From: Haliotis asinina
Taxonomy: Eukaryota > Mollusca > Gastropoda > Lepetellida > Haliotidae
DNA: 64,000 bases
Assembly (NCBI RefSeq): GCF_037392515.1
Contig: NC_090292.1
Location: 46,923,747-46,987,746, forward strand
Reading direction: 5' to 3'
Every line of letters begins with the position of its first letter. Positions within the stretch are counted from its first letter, which is position 1. Of this stretch, positions 24,307 to 36,715 are shown one piece after another. A model generated the notes under the pieces. That model saw only the letters and a list, made by a program, of their open reading frames with translations, was not told the DNA's origin and did no database searches. The position numbers and the translations under genes are program-made.

Positions 24307-27300
24307 ATGCATGCCTGTACTCGAAGACAATTACCATCGTGTGTTTTCACTGTCGGGGTCTTGGTGTCCTACGTGCATTTTCATCTTCCTGCACCAGGAG
24401 CTGCTGCTCAAACATCTCAGGGTCCTCATCTTGGACGTGTCCAGAAGAAGATGTTTGGTGTTACCCGGTCGTCGCTGTGTCCACCTCAGGGTCAGTGTGG
24501 ACGTTGGTGTGCGCAGATTCACGGGTGCACATTCTTCTGTTTTAATGGGAATGCCAGGATAAATCACATACTCAGAGATACAGTTGCTAATGACACCATT
24601 CGAAAACAGCCCAGTTTGCAGAATCGTTCTAAAAACGGTAAGTATTTACCATCGTCATTCAACATGTATTTCTGTTTTTCGTATTTGTAGTTTACAAAAA
24701 CAAATTGCAGGTGTATAATGGTGAGCTGAATGAAATCAACGAGGTTGAATAATTACTGTCTCATTTCTGTAAGGTCTGTTGGTACAAATACGCTAAACCA
24801 AACTAGAAACACCATAATCATATATTGACTAATATAGAAAAATGACGCAAGAATGATTTTTTTGTCAATATCGATAAGAAGAACTGAGAATAATCACTAT
24901 GCCAAACATTGGTTCCATGTGATTACAGGATTTATGAATAAAATCAGTAAACAAAGTGTCAGGTTATTATACCAAATCAAACCAGCGTTCACGACCCCGT
25001 ACGTTCAAAACTAGCAAGCAATGTGGGCCTTGGGTCTGCTGGCATTATGTCGGCCGTATCTCAATACCGTACACGTCATCTTTCACTTTATCATATTTAT
25101 TACAAACCAGTAATCCGACCCGTGGACGTGTGTCATCTTGTAGAGGACATTGTTGTCTCTCATGCAGTGATTTTGTTTTTCTAGGTTTGCCAATTTCTTT
25201 TTTCCTTTTTTTAAGTAGCCCAATTATCATAATATTGTATCCCTTTGCCATAAAATCTGAAAGACTGGCGAGAGAAAATACACGATAGTAATGTATTACT
25301 GAGTGAGTGAGTTTAGTTTTACGCCGCCCTCAGCAATATTCCAGCAATATGGCGGAGTAATGTATTATCATTCACATGATAATGATCCAGCAAGCACTGA
25401 AACATATCCAGAAAATGGAATGCATTCGTTTGACTGAATAACTGATTGTCCATTTGCTAGCACCTCATATATAATTCTGAGGTTTCTTCTTGATACAGAG
25501 TGAGTGAGTGAGTTAATATTTAACGTCACATCGGCAATATTGCAGCCATATCGTGACGAAAAGATTCTTGGAAGAAGGAATTTACGTATATAGTAAAAAA
25601 ACCTGTCAACGAAGCACAGTAAAACAACTAGAACATCACAATAAGAATTAAAACTAGCGTGAAAAATTAAAACTAATATCACTATTCAGACAATACAATA
25701 TAAAAACAGGCTATAGATTGCCAACAGCTGAAGGTAGATCACCATACTAGGGGCCATGGGGACTTACAGTACTTCTGCTACCTGCATGGTCCCTAGCTGG
25801 ATTTACACCATCCCCTCAGCTGCTGGCGATTGTATGCAATATTAGCCACACATAATGACAGAAATACTACGGCTAAAAACAAATGGAAGACTAAATTTGA
25901 CTTAAAATGTTTTGGGACTTACGTACCCTCTCAAGAGGACAATAAGTTTTACGGTACTTCAACCCCCCTCGAGGATACAGCCACTGACAATCTCAGTTAC
26001 TAATTCAACTTCCAATCATAAAAAAATATTTATTTACATGTCAGTCAATTTCCTCCAAGACTGGCGCTTGTTTTGTTTATCAGTTCGTCGTGCCTTGGCA
26101 CTCGTAATTTTAACATTATTTAAGTTGTGAACGGTAGGATGTCTGCGAAAGTATTTTTCTGCTTTCTTCCCACACTTTCTTGCTTGTTTACATTCATTGT
26201 TGAACCATGGTTTACGAAGGTGAGGATTTTCAGAGGACTTAGGAATTGATTGGTCTGCGATTTCATTTAACTCAGCTGAAAACAACTCTATCGGATCTGA
26301 TGCATTCATAAAGTTTTCCGGTATCAATTTTTCCATACACAGCATTTCATATAAAGGCCAATTGGCCTTATTAAAATTCCACCGCGATAAAGGGGGATCA
26401 TCATCGGGTTTGATAGCTTTTAAGAGAGTTGGGAAGTGGTCACTTCCGCAAAGGCCATCATGAACAGACCAGTCAAATTCGTTGTAAACATTCGAATCAG
26501 CGAGGGACAGATCAAGTGCAGAATAGGTTCCTGTTCCAGGATGTAAATAGGTGTTTGATTCGTCATTAAAAACACACAAGCTATTATCACATATAAAATC
26601 CTCAATAATCTGACCTTTATGGTTTGTGCTTGCACTGCCCCATAGAGGGATGTGCCCGTTCAAATCGCCCATGATGATACAGGGCTTTGGTAACTGATCA
26701 CAGAGATTTTGGAGATCAGTTTGTCGGAGAACAGATGAATGTACAAAGAGCACAGAGTAAACGCAATGTGCTGAGGCGAATAGCTACAGCTTGGAGATTG
26801 GTATTCAAATGAACATCGCTGTGAATGATGTTACGTCTAACTAATATCGATGAACCTCCAGTCGCCTTATCCCCTGGAGGAGAAAAAGTGTGATAACAAG
26901 TGTACTGCCTTAAATCAAATGTATCAGTATGTTTGAGATACGTCTCTTGGAGACATAGAACTGACGGTTTAAGGTCTTGCACTAACAACTGTACTTCATT
27001 AAAGTTATGTTTAAGTCCTCTGCAATTCCATTGTACTAGATTAGCTGAATGGCTCATGGAGGGATAAGTATCTAAGGAGCAGTAACGGAAGATACTGGTC
27101 TACCTTTCTTTTTGGGTGAGTGACTATTTGAATGGCCACCAGCGTTCACACGGGTGGATACTTCAGTATCCATATCTTCGAGCAATCCATATTTATTCTG
27201 AAATTGCACTGTATCTTTTAGTGCTTTTGGCAATCTGTCAAACTGAATCTGTTTTTTCTTTGTATCCACTTTGGTAGATTTGATTTGATTTGAGTCTGTC

Positions 27301-29869
27301 TGTGTAGATGATGTTCCTTTCTGTTTTGATGATGGATCTGTGACCGGTTTGGAACGGTATTTTGTAATTGATGTGAAAGGGATTTGGGATGGTCGGAATG
27401 TACCCAGGAAAGATCTGTCTGGCAGGGTATAGACACCGAGACCTTTTTAGCTACTGAAACAGGTGCAAGAAGTCTGCCTTGTGTTCTGGCATCAGAGTAA
27501 CTGAGTCGTTTTTAACTTTTTAATCTCTGCACAGTGGCCTCATATTTCCAAAGAGGACAGTCGTTAGAAGATGCCATATGGTCTCCTTTGCAATTTAAAC
27601 ACTTGATGGTGTTGATACATGTTTTCCCATCATGGTCAGGTTCTCTGCATGTAAAGCAAGCTAGCTTATTCCTACAAGAATGTTGCCCATGGCCGAACTT
27701 CTGACAGTTAAAACACACGAGTAGGGCGTGGGATAAACAGATCTATAGTCATGGAGAAACATCCAACCTTAATAGAAGGTGGCAGAATTGGGCTGTCAAA
27801 AGTCAAAAGATATGTATTGGACGGGAATACACGGTCATCTTTACGGTATGTGAATCTTTTTGCCTCAATGACACCTTGACTTCTGAGTTGAAGGACAATG
27901 TCTTCAGCAGATATGTCAGTGTGACTTCGGTCTCTGTCACGTATCAGTCCTTTGGAAAAGTTAAGTGTCTTGTGTGCTGAACATGTAATTGGAATGTCAG
28001 CTAGTTTGGTTGACGTCATGAGATTAATGGCCTGTGACTTCCTGACACATTCAACCAGAAGAACCTCAGACCGTAATTTGGAAACATTCTTCAACTCACC
28101 AGCTTTACCTTGTAGGCCCTTTTCTAAGATAAATGGGGAATAGGAAGCAAGGGTTCGTTCACCCTTTGCTGCCAAAACAAGAAAGCGTGGCCAAGTATCC
28201 CTTTCAGAAGATTTCGTCACAATGTCATCTTCATCAGAGTCAAGCTCAGAATCAGAGTTGTTTTGGTTTTTTTTATTTTGCTTACTCATAATGAATAGTA
28301 GAATGGTTCATCAAATCTCTTCCCTGCCCACCATGGAGCGCCTACAAGGGCGATGTCATGCGTAAGGTTGACCCATGAGCCACCGCCTTCTGGGAATAAG
28401 CTCTAGGCGAGAACATAAAACAAATTCATGAACGTTCTGAGTATTCAGAATGACGGTACCGAGTCAAGATATAACAAAATTACATACCACAGGGCTCGGC
28501 GTGACCAGCCGATTGATAGAATCGGGCCCATTTTATCACCCGTCTAGGTGAAGTTAGGGCCAAAGTGGCGTGTTGGGCACAGTAACGCTATTCGTTGCTC
28601 CAATGCCCTCAGCCACCAGGATCCCCTCCTCCGCCGACACAGGGGCGCAACCCACGGCAAACAGGTTGCCTAATTTAGTCGCCTCTTACGACAAGCAATG
28701 GGGTGCTGTGGACACATTCTGTCCCGGGTCCACACGGAAGAAGAGCACTCAGCGTTACCCAGCACCCACCACGAGGAGGTGGCTCTTCATGGGTGCCTGT
28801 TGATACAGAAGTTATATAAAGTTGTATAGTTTCTGAATACAATTAAATCACATTCAGGCACGTGGTCTATGAAGATTTAGTCATTAAAATGAAAGATGAC
28901 CGCTGGCTGTAATTTAAAGTCCCTGAGACCGTACCTGGTAGGCACAAATCATGGCCTCTATAACAAAATCTTAAGTACTTCTTTCAGGATATCAAGATCT
29001 TAGACAACTTGGTTCGTACTTCCTTTTTTCAAAAGAAATTGCCACATACTCTTTTTGTCGTGAGTTTTACAGTGACATTCTGCAAGTTTGTATTTACAGA
29101 CATGGTCACGGAGAAGCCGAAGAATGCAGCTATCCTGTTCAAGAGCCATTACAAGCCTTACGTAAACAAGTTCTTCCTGAAGAACACTTCTGTAACTCAT
29201 TACCCGTTCATCAAAGAAAAACGCATTGCAGCCTTGGCGTTTGTGGAATCATTACAGCATGTCCTTATTGCTACTGAAGACCCACGCCAGGTTGTGTCAC
29301 TTTCACTGGATGGTGGAGCAAGACATGTAATTCACAAAGGGTCACTGGTTCAGGATATGGCTGTGGATGATGTTAAACAGACCGTTTTCTTAGCATCTAT
29401 AAAACCAGTTGTATATCGTGTTTCAGCAAAGTTGGATAAAACATCTGCTTTTAAGATACCAACTGGTTGTCGCGTTTATAGCATTGCCGTAGATGCAACA
29501 AATGGCATTATTTATGTAGGCACAAAGAAGGCAATAGAACATTTCACGTATGATGGTAAACAAAGAAAAGCGTTAGCACGCTGTACTCGTACAACTGTCT
29601 TAACAGTGGATCCCGAAGACCAGGCCTTATACTTCAACTTGGAAAAAGCACTGTACAAAATCCCCCTTTTGCATACTGTAGCCACGATAATGATCTCGCT
29701 GTTCGATAACGTTCACCGCCTTGCTTATTCGGGTAATACAGTGTATGCAAGTCCAAAACGCGGAGATCTGCTCACAATCATTAACACAAAGAGTCTAAAG
29801 ATGAAAAAAGTTTCATTGAGCGATGATGTTAAAGTATTTGGCGGTGTTATTTTCTGTGTGATTCCCTAG
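24307..29869 (+). CDS. Secreted YWTD-like beta-propeller protein (copy A)
   Basis: Two exons, 24307-24637 (donor cg/gtaagt) and 29100-29869 (acceptor tatttacag, stop tag), join in phase to 366 aa. Exon 1 starts at an ATG and gives a leader (SCVFTVGVLVSYVHF) and a Cys-rich patch (CPPQGQCGRWCAQIHGC, then FFCFN), vaguely PAN-like; its start is less sure than its end. Exon 2 repeats a blade pattern: LIATEDPRQVVSLSLDG, DMAVDDVKQTVFLAS, VYSIAVDATNGIIYVG, TVLTVDPEDQALYFN and LAYSGNTVYASP. This resembles LDL-receptor class B (YWTD) propellers, about five to six blades. It ends in GVIFCVIP. The 4.5-kb intron holds SINEs and an antisense LINE. A frameshifted paralogue of exon 2 lies at 40.3-41.1 kb. 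Function unknown; extracellular binding is likely. Confidence 0.68.
25295..25362 (+). mobile_element. SINE-A head fragment
   Basis: gagtgagtgagtttagtttt, acgccgccctcagcaatatt and ccagcaatatggcgg only. Confidence 0.75.
25498..26030 (+). mobile_element. SINE-B copy, full length
   Basis: Complete order of blocks: gagtgagtgagttaatattt, aacgtcacatcggcaatatt, acgaagcacagtaaaacaac, atagattgccaacagctgaa, ggtagatcaccatactaggg, the gctggatttacaccatcccc block, gggacttacgtaccctctca and gaggatacagccactgac. About 530 bp; it serves as the reference copy for this window. It abuts the truncated 3' side of the LINE. Confidence 0.85.
26034..27057 (-). pseudogene. LINE ORF2 endonuclease (EEP) fragment
   Basis: Starts MSHSANLVQWNCRGLKHNF, with VLCLQETYLK (catalytic Glu) and GGSSILVRR. 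A frameshift near 26750 follows, then CIIMGDLNGHIPLWGS (catalytic Asp/Asn), YSALDLSLAD and GSDHFP (catalytic Asp-His). It ends at SWRKLTDM, where the RT linker should begin. This is an exonuclease/endonuclease/phosphatase fold that nicks target DNA; the RT is absent. Confidence 0.85.
27512..28289 (-). pseudogene. LINE ORF1, gag-like with zinc knuckles
   Basis: Starts at ATG 28289 with an acidic N-terminus (SELDSDEDDIV), an RNA-binding-like middle region, then a frame change near 27715. After it come CFNCQKFGHGQHSC, CFTCREPDHDGKTC and CLNCKGDHMASSNDC, three CCHC knuckles as in Jockey/CR1-group ORF1 proteins that coat LINE RNA. Weakly conserved Ser/Lys-rich frames continue to about 27075. Confidence 0.8.
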
Positions 29870-29944
29870 TTAAAGAGAAGGAACACAAGTCAAATGGCAT
29901 TAATAGCATTTAACATCCTTCATTCTTAATCGTAGCTTTTCAAG

Positions 29945-30362
29945 TGACTATTTATATCCTTGACCGTGACACAACTGTTTTTATTATTGACCCGTGACAA
30001 TTAGTATCCTTGATCTGCGACACAACAATTTGTATCCTTGATATTTGATACAACAATATGTGTCCTTGGTCTGAGACAACAATTTAAAATTTTGTTCCGA
30101 GACACAACTATTTGTATTCTTGATTCGTGACCCAACAATTGGTATCCTGATCAGTGACACAACGATTTGTATCCCTGATCCTTTACGCCAGAGTATGTGT
30201 ACTTGTTCTGAGACAAAAATATATATCTGCTTGATCCGTGACACAACAATCTGTATCATTGAAACTTGGCACAACAATTTGTATTCTTCATCCGTGTCAC
30301 AACAATTTTTATACTTGATTGTGAAACCTACAATATGTATATGTAACACAACACTCTCTAGA
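29945..30362. repeat. Degenerate ~29-bp tandem repeat
   Basis: About 14 diverged units of ttgatccgtgacacaacaat plus ttgtatcc. Starts about 75 bp past the stop of the propeller gene and so probably lies in its 3' UTR or flank. Confidence 0.85.
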
Positions 30363-31600
30363 CAGGAGTAATAATGTCAATGGCTCTAGGGATACGTCAA
30401 CGGGTGTAAACATGTTATACTTTTGTGTCTTGCTTTTGTATACCACATCGTAAAACCGTGCTCTTAAATGGACTTAATATGTATTTACATCGATATGTAT
30501 TTGAAGTACACATTTTGACATAACGTAAAAGAGCGCTATGCTGGCAGTGAAAACATTTTATTGTATTTCTGGCTGTGATGTTGGGAACAAAGATAAGAAA
30601 TGACCTTTTTCTGTAGAATATGCCTTACTCTTTAGGTGGTAGTTTTATGCATTTAATGAAATAAATATTTTATGTAAAATGCTTGAAACAACCTTTCGTA
30701 TCAGTTGATAAAGGACCATGAGGTCTGGGACGTTCTTGTGTAGACCTTGTGTATATGAAACGAATGTCAGTGCACTGCATGCGTATATGGTGCTTCAATT
30801 CCAACCTAATGTCGGAATTTATTCTAGACGATGCAACACCACGAACTGGGGTGTCTTCAACGACTGCACCAGTTGTGCAAGTTATGTGACATTGTCACTT
30901 TTGTTCTGCATATACACAGTGGTTTCTACAAAGCTACAACGCGACTTATTATGTTCTTGAGTACTATGATGAAATTTATTCAAAGTTCGACAATGTGACA
31001 TAATTATGGTAAAATGCCTCATTTGGGTGACAACACGACAATGTCTCCTAGGACTCTACGCAACATGTTAGCATCATCAGTGTGTGACCACCTTAGCGTT
31101 ATAAGACATAAGGCAGATTATATTCAAAACAGTGACGTCCGTATAAATGTATTTTTGGTTCCGACTGTGAAAAAAATTGTTTACTTGTAGGTGAGTGAAT
31201 TACATCGAAATGTACACATGAGACTGACAAATTTTACATAACATTCTAAAGGAAATGCTTTACATATTTACACACAATCGCTTCATGACTGTACCGGCAG
31301 CATCGCCCTGACCACAAAGACTTGACAACCAGCTACAGGAAGCATCCAGAGGAGAGACGGATGCAAAGTTTTAAAATGCATGTCTGGAGGACTCAAGAAA
31401 CCCGAAGTCAAAGAGTTATATTTGCAAGAAAAGATGAATTTAGTACTGGTTCACAGTGTATGTTTATATGTTGTAGTTAGAAGTTAGATGCTGCCTTGAT
31501 AACCTGAAGGAAATGATTGCGTGTTGCAGCAGTTATCATCAACTACGCACAGTTATCAACTACGCACAGTCGTAGATTAATCAAAGTCAAACAATAAATA
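30363..31600. other. Gene-free stretch
   Basis: AT-rich, no gene recognised. An 80-codon open frame at 30718-30960 has several Cys but no supporting splice sites or domain. Confidence 0.4.
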
Positions 31601-31788
31601 CCCCCCCCCAACCCCCCAAAAAACCCAAAAAACCCCCAACCAAACCCCCCCAAAAAACCAAAAAACAAAAAAAAAACCCCAAAAAAACCCCCCAAAAAAA
31701 CAAAAAACCAAACAAACAAAAAACAAAAACAAAACAAAAACAAAAAAATCCCCAAAACAAACAAACAAACAAAAAAACAAAAAAACAA
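31600..31788. repeat. A/C-only tract; G/T on minus strand
   Basis: About 185 bases almost wholly A and C on the plus strand, with runs of 4-9 C near its left end. The minus strand therefore carries several G runs of four or more separated by T runs. Confidence 0.95.
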
Positions 31789-31914
31789 GCTACAGCTGGG
31801 TTACAACATTTAATGCCTTAGCAAAGAGTTTCATACATGTACAACATGTCACGCAGTGGCGAACAAACATATGTCATGGTATTGACAGAGCGGTGCCATA
31901 CATTCATTGTAATT

Positions 31915-32097
31915 TGGGGCGGTTGGGTAGCCTAGTGGTTAAAGCGTTCGCTCCTCACGCCGAAGACCCGGGTTCGATTCCCCACATGGGTACAATGTGT
32001 GAGGCCCATTTTCTGGTGTCCCCCGCCGTGATATCGCTGGAATATTGCTAAAAGCGGCGTAAAACCAAACTCACTCACTCACTCACTCATTGTAATT
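31915..32097 (+). mobile_element. tRNA-derived SINE, intact
   Basis: The head is tRNA-like: gggtagcctagtggttaaag (box A region) and ccgggttcgattccccaca (box B). The body runs to ccccgccgtgatatcgctgg, then a shared 3' domain aatattgctaaaagcggcgt and an actc tail. The shared tail explains its likeness to SINE-A. Confidence 0.88.
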
Positions 32098-32537
32098 TAG
32101 ACTACGAGCATTATCGCTACATTATAATGATTTCAAAACGAATGTTCATTATGTGTTAGGATTCCTTCATCATATTCTAAGATGAAAGGGTTCCCCGTGA
32201 ACATGAAACTACGTTCCATCTCGTTTACCCTAGCGAAAAATCCAAACACCTCATGTTGATGGGACAGTGAACTGATTTTGAGATTTTATACTTCTGTGTT
32301 CAATTTCCTTTCTTCTGATTCTCAACTTTCTGACATCAATTCCAAGGGAAACCTAGTATCATCAGACCTACACATCTTGGAATTCACAAAAACGTTTTAA
32401 CCGAAGCGGATAAGTTGGAGGGGACATATGGTCAAGCCTGTTAGTAGCCCTGATCAGTTTAACACAAATTACTGCCCGTTGTGAGAACACTTGTGGAAGT
32501 CAAATTCTTCATACCAAACGATTAATTTCGCATTGAG

Positions 32538-33060
32538 TGTTTGAGTTAAAATCTATAGTCCCACTGGCAATATTTCAGCCATATCATGACTAAAACTAGT
32601 TGTAAATTCACCTTAAATGCATGCAAATTGTAACACCTGTCAACAAAGGACAGTAAGCCAACTAGAATATCACATTAATTTAGAAGTAAAACTAGCATCT
32701 AAAAATTGATTTTAAATGAGCATAAAAATGGGCTATAGATCGCCAACAACTGAAGGTGGATCACCACACTAGGAACCATGGGGACTTTCAGTACATTTGC
32801 TACCTGCATGAGTCCTAGCTGGATTTACGTCATCCCTTCAGCTGTTATCAGTTTTAGATACATCTGGCTAAACATTAATAAACACATATGATACGATTAA
32901 AAGCAGTGGAAAGTTTGAATGTACTTTGAGTGTTTCGGGACTTATGTACCCTCTCGGGAGGATAAAAATTTTACAGTACTTTAACCGCATTAGAGCATAC
33001 AGCCACTAACAATGTGAGATACTGTTTCAAACCTCCAGTCAGCTTCCAGTCTACAGTATC
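32538..33060 (+). mobile_element. SINE-B copy
   Basis: Blocks ggcaatatttcagccatatc, caacaaaggacagtaagcca, ctatagatcgccaacaactg, gctggatttacgtcatccct and gggacttatgtaccctctcg in the usual order. Confidence 0.8.
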
Positions 33061-33224
33061 ATGACTCAGATATGTTTTATTTTCTTCATTAGGTAGTTTA
33101 ATAGTGACCACATGTATTGAATATACTGGCAAGATCTAGTGGCCATAAAGATTGAGAAAAACACATGTTTTGTGAACAAATCGGACGAAACTTATGAAGA
33201 GATCAAGCAGATCGTGGCTAAATG

Positions 33225-33365
33225 AGTTAGTTTAGACTTAAGTCACATTCGCAGTGTTTCGTGACTACAAACAAGTTATGATTTTACAATAAAGAAAGGT
33301 ATATCATGAAAATCTGTCAGCAAAGGACAGAAGACAACTAATTGACCACAAATTTCAAGTTAACA
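33225..33365 (+). mobile_element. SINE-B 5' fragment
   Basis: Degraded head through gtcagcaaaggacagaagac. Confidence 0.55.
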
Positions 33366-33369
33366 ATTA

Positions 33370-34920
33370 TATTTACACGGTTATATATAAGACATGGAAC
33401 CTTATTTGGTAATGACTGAGTTGAATAAAGCGAATGTCACACCTACACACGAACGCTACTCTTTACACCTCTCAGGACCACCAGATGGTGACTTACCTGT
33501 GGTAAAGAATCTATGTCTGAAAGTGGATGTTGTACCACAGGGCCGAAAAAGGAAACTTGACTTAGCTGTGGTAAACCAGTCGACTGTGGGAAACAAGGCA
33601 AACTTGACGTGAATCTGTAGTGATAGTGATTCATAGAATGTGAATCATGACATTGCTTCCGGAGAACTGTGCCTATAGTAAAACATTACATGTGTGTGTT
33701 ATGCCAGTGGACGGTCCGTGGACGCATTTTAAACAATTCTCGAACAGCGCAGTAGCCAATGACAGGACTATCCATCACCTGTTGGACGCGATGAATTCCC
33801 CTGGATGATCACTTATGAACTATTATTTTGTTGTTTATACATATTTTGTAGTGTGTTTTCTCATATTGAACAAGTAGCATAAACGAAATTTGTATTCACA
33901 AATTTTCTGACGAGAAAAGGGCGAATGTAACACTGTTGTTTGTGCACAATGTGTCACCCACAGATAATCAAAACATGGTCACCTGAGCAGATCCTGCCAG
34001 TTGAAAATGCTGACGTATCATGTCAGTGGAAACTGCTGACTTGTCAAAAAGCAGCAAGCTAAGCCAATTGTTGTTAAAGATTTGATACAATTAACGTCCG
34101 TGTCACAAATGAGTGTTCCCGTTACAAGTGTTTCCAGATGAAAACGTCAAGTCATCAAAAACGGTGTTGCTGTAGATTGATATGCACGTCACTGTCTTGA
34201 CTGTCCAGATCTCAGTATAGCTTGATTTAAACTCGGTCGCTTTAAGCTTGCTACACCCGGTCCGTGCAAGTGCACACTGCGTGCTCGGTTAGATCGTGTG
34301 TCGAATGCCTGAAATGTGCAGTGCGATATACAGTGACAAATTTAGATGCTCACTATCTGTGTATTATCTTTAGTACTTCCAGTATAAAAATATATTTGTT
34401 GAGCAAAATTGAGACGGACACCGTAGCCTGTTTTGTATAGCATTAAAAGTATCTCTTGTATACATAGTTAACATAATGTATTTATGCATGTGTTATTATT
34501 ATAACTCTGCATTTCCATTACATGTGGTACTCCATACAAATGCTATTGTTGTATCGCATTATGGTGCATTCATTCATGAATTACCATCCCTACAAGATAC
34601 CTTTCCACCTTGTAATATCACTAGCTTTACCACTCACTGTCTCATTAAGCATGTTTTTCCTTACACTTTACTCTACTTTACTCTACTTTACTGTAGTTAC
34701 GTTAGTAACTGGTACTTATGTTTGCATTTATTATAACTACACGTGTTCAATTCATCTGGCGCCCTAAAGGTATGGTGATTGTTTTTCTTTTTATACCCTT
34801 AGAGGTAAAATGGGCCGGTGGCCTTATTTACTTTTGAATAACTTGAATTACTAGTGGCAGTGAGTCAGATGAACAATAATACATGCAATCGGAAGTAGCA
34901 AAAATTCAACGAAACAAACA
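33370..34920. other. Gene-free stretch
   Basis: I see no convincing exon or known repeat. Short open frames at 33394-33612 and 34476-34767 lack support. Confidence 0.4.
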
Positions 34921-34924
34921 TATC

Positions 34925-35095
34925 CGCAGATGGTACTTGGTTTACCCCACGCAATATTTCAGCAATGTTATAAGTCTCGAACAGACAATCCAGTGATCAA
35001 CAGCAGAGGTATGGATTTACATATAATTACTTGTCAAGTCTGACCACCCGGCCCATTAGTTGCTGGAGACCAAATCTTTCACCAGTGAAAATGGA
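34925..35095 (+). mobile_element. SINE-A copy, degraded
   Basis: tttaccccacgcaatatttc, cagacaatccagtgatcaac and caagtctgaccacccggccc. Confidence 0.65.
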
Positions 35096-35840
35096 GCTTA
35101 AAGAATTGTATAATGTTTCATGGATTACATTCATATTCAAATACCAAACAACTGGTTTCAGGTTTTGCTATAAATAATTAGAGTGGAAGTTAGGTTGACC
35201 TTTGGGTTCATCATCTGCTTGAAAAGAGACAACAAAAGCCTCTATTGTAATTTAAAGATCAATTTAAAGCATTGTCTGGTTAATGTCTGGTGAATGGAAT
35301 CAGCCGTGACAGATTTTCAGAAAGAGATTTGAAACAATTTCACACTCTTTATTACAACGAATATGACAACCAAGATAGATAGAATTTGGCTGTATTACAA
35401 CATAACCCACACCAACATACAATCACATAAAACTAAGATGACGTCATTGGCGGAATGCTCAGCTCCATATCAGAGGGGACAAAACTAAAGAAAGAAATCG
35501 CTGCGGTCATATGATGACAATTACAGTGTGACCTGAATTGAGTAAGACCTTACATGGCATCAGCATTTTGTCATTTTGAGAACAGGTTAATTATGACTAC
35601 ATGCCTTCAGTCCAAGAGCAGTAGCATATTAAGGTAAGTGGCACAGTGTGGTAACAATGAAGAACTATGACAAGAAGAAACAAATAACACAACACCTTTA
35701 TTACACTAGATGGGAATTTGCGGTACATTGGAAAAAGCATCCACGTGAATGTAGGATAAACAGCTTCTGTCACATATAAATGTACTGTAAAATGAATTAT
35801 TGAACGCGGGTTAAATATATGCGGGTAAAACAGTCATGAT
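35096..35840. other. Gene-free stretch
   Basis: AT-rich; no exon or repeat identified. Confidence 0.4.
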
Positions 35841-35844
35841 TAAC

Positions 35845-36028
35845 ACAGTCAGGGCCAAAGTGGGATTTTGAGCAGCAGGAACACGGTTCCAGATGCCCAT
35901 TGCCCTCAACCACCAGGATCCCTTTCTCCACCGTCCCACAGCTAACGGGTTGGTGGACCAAATAAGCCCCCGGGGGTTGGCGAGCACTTAGCGTTACCCA
36001 GTACCCACCACGAGGACGTGGCTCGCCG
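35845..36028 (-). mobile_element. Solo fragment of the LINE 5' UTR
   Basis: Matches the 28.56-28.80 kb 5' region of the Jockey-like LINE: agggccaaagtggg, ccctcaaccaccaggatccc, agcgttacccagtacccacc and acgaggacgtggctc. No coding part follows. Confidence 0.7.
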
Positions 36029-36289
36029 TAAAACAGTTATGAACACGGGAACAAGGTACATATGCAGGTACAGATAAGATTTGTATGTAAACGTGTCACT
36101 TATATATATAATTATATATATAATTGGAAACGCCTGCCAGTTGGTAAAAAAGTTTATATTCTGTATTTAAAATTAGAATGTGTGAGGGGTCACGTACCAT
36201 TTCATTTCATAACACCCTTTCCACATTTGTGAATTTAATGCTTAATTTGACAATTTTGTTAAGTTTGTTTCACGACACATGCCATATTT

Positions 36290-36715
36290 GGGATTACAAT
36301 TTCTTAGTGAAGTAGAAATTCTGGTACTGTTTTAGGTTGGGTACCCTACGGGATTCAAACCCGCACCGTCAGAGGCAGGCACCTAATCGCCTGCACTCAA
36401 AGTCAGCAGCCCAACCAGTCCAGCCACCGCAATATCCAGGAAAATGGAAGTCGGACAACTGGCAGTCTAGATTCGTGTACCATTTGATACCTGTGAATTG
36501 GCGAAAGCTCTGATTACACAATGCCATTAAGAAAGTGGTCAAATGTAGCATATGTCATATTAGCAATTACACTTTCTTGGTAAAGTACAAATTCTAGTAC
36601 TGTTTTGAGTTGAGTCCCATCCGGGATTCAAACCCACACCTTCAGAGTCAGGCACCTAATTGCCAGCACACAAAGTCAGGTGCCTAACCCGCTCAGCCAC
36701 TGTGACTTTCTCATA
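36290..36715 (-). mobile_element. Two tandem copies of a second tRNA-like SINE
   Basis: Copies at about 36290-36440 and 36550-36715 share tttcttagtgaagtaga-type and ctggtactgttttaggttg blocks, then ccgggattcaaacccacacc (reverse box B) and ggcacctaattgcc. A third, partial relative is at 45415-45505. The head is distinct from the 31.9-kb SINE. Confidence 0.65.

Larger units (their letters stand above)
26034..28803 (-). mobile_element. Jockey-like LINE, 3' half missing
   Basis: Runs on the minus strand from a 5' UTR at about 28803-28290 through ORF1 and an apurinic-type endonuclease to 26034. No reverse transcriptase follows; the junction is a SINE-B end. The coding parts carry frameshifts, so the copy is dead. 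It sits antisense in the intron of the propeller gene (copy A). Confidence 0.82.

Noticed and set aside
24331..24567. Antisense open frame opposite the first exon of the propeller gene
   Set aside because: Open across the exon, but joining it to the next minus-strand exon candidate creates a stop at the junction; no ATG or domain supports it.
31543..31788. Phe/Gly/Val-rich frames on the minus strand
   Set aside because: Arise from the A/C-only tract; low complexity.
31927..31995. A tRNA gene
   Set aside because: Boxes A and B are present, but the sequence continues into a SINE body and tail and the cloverleaf ends do not pair convincingly.
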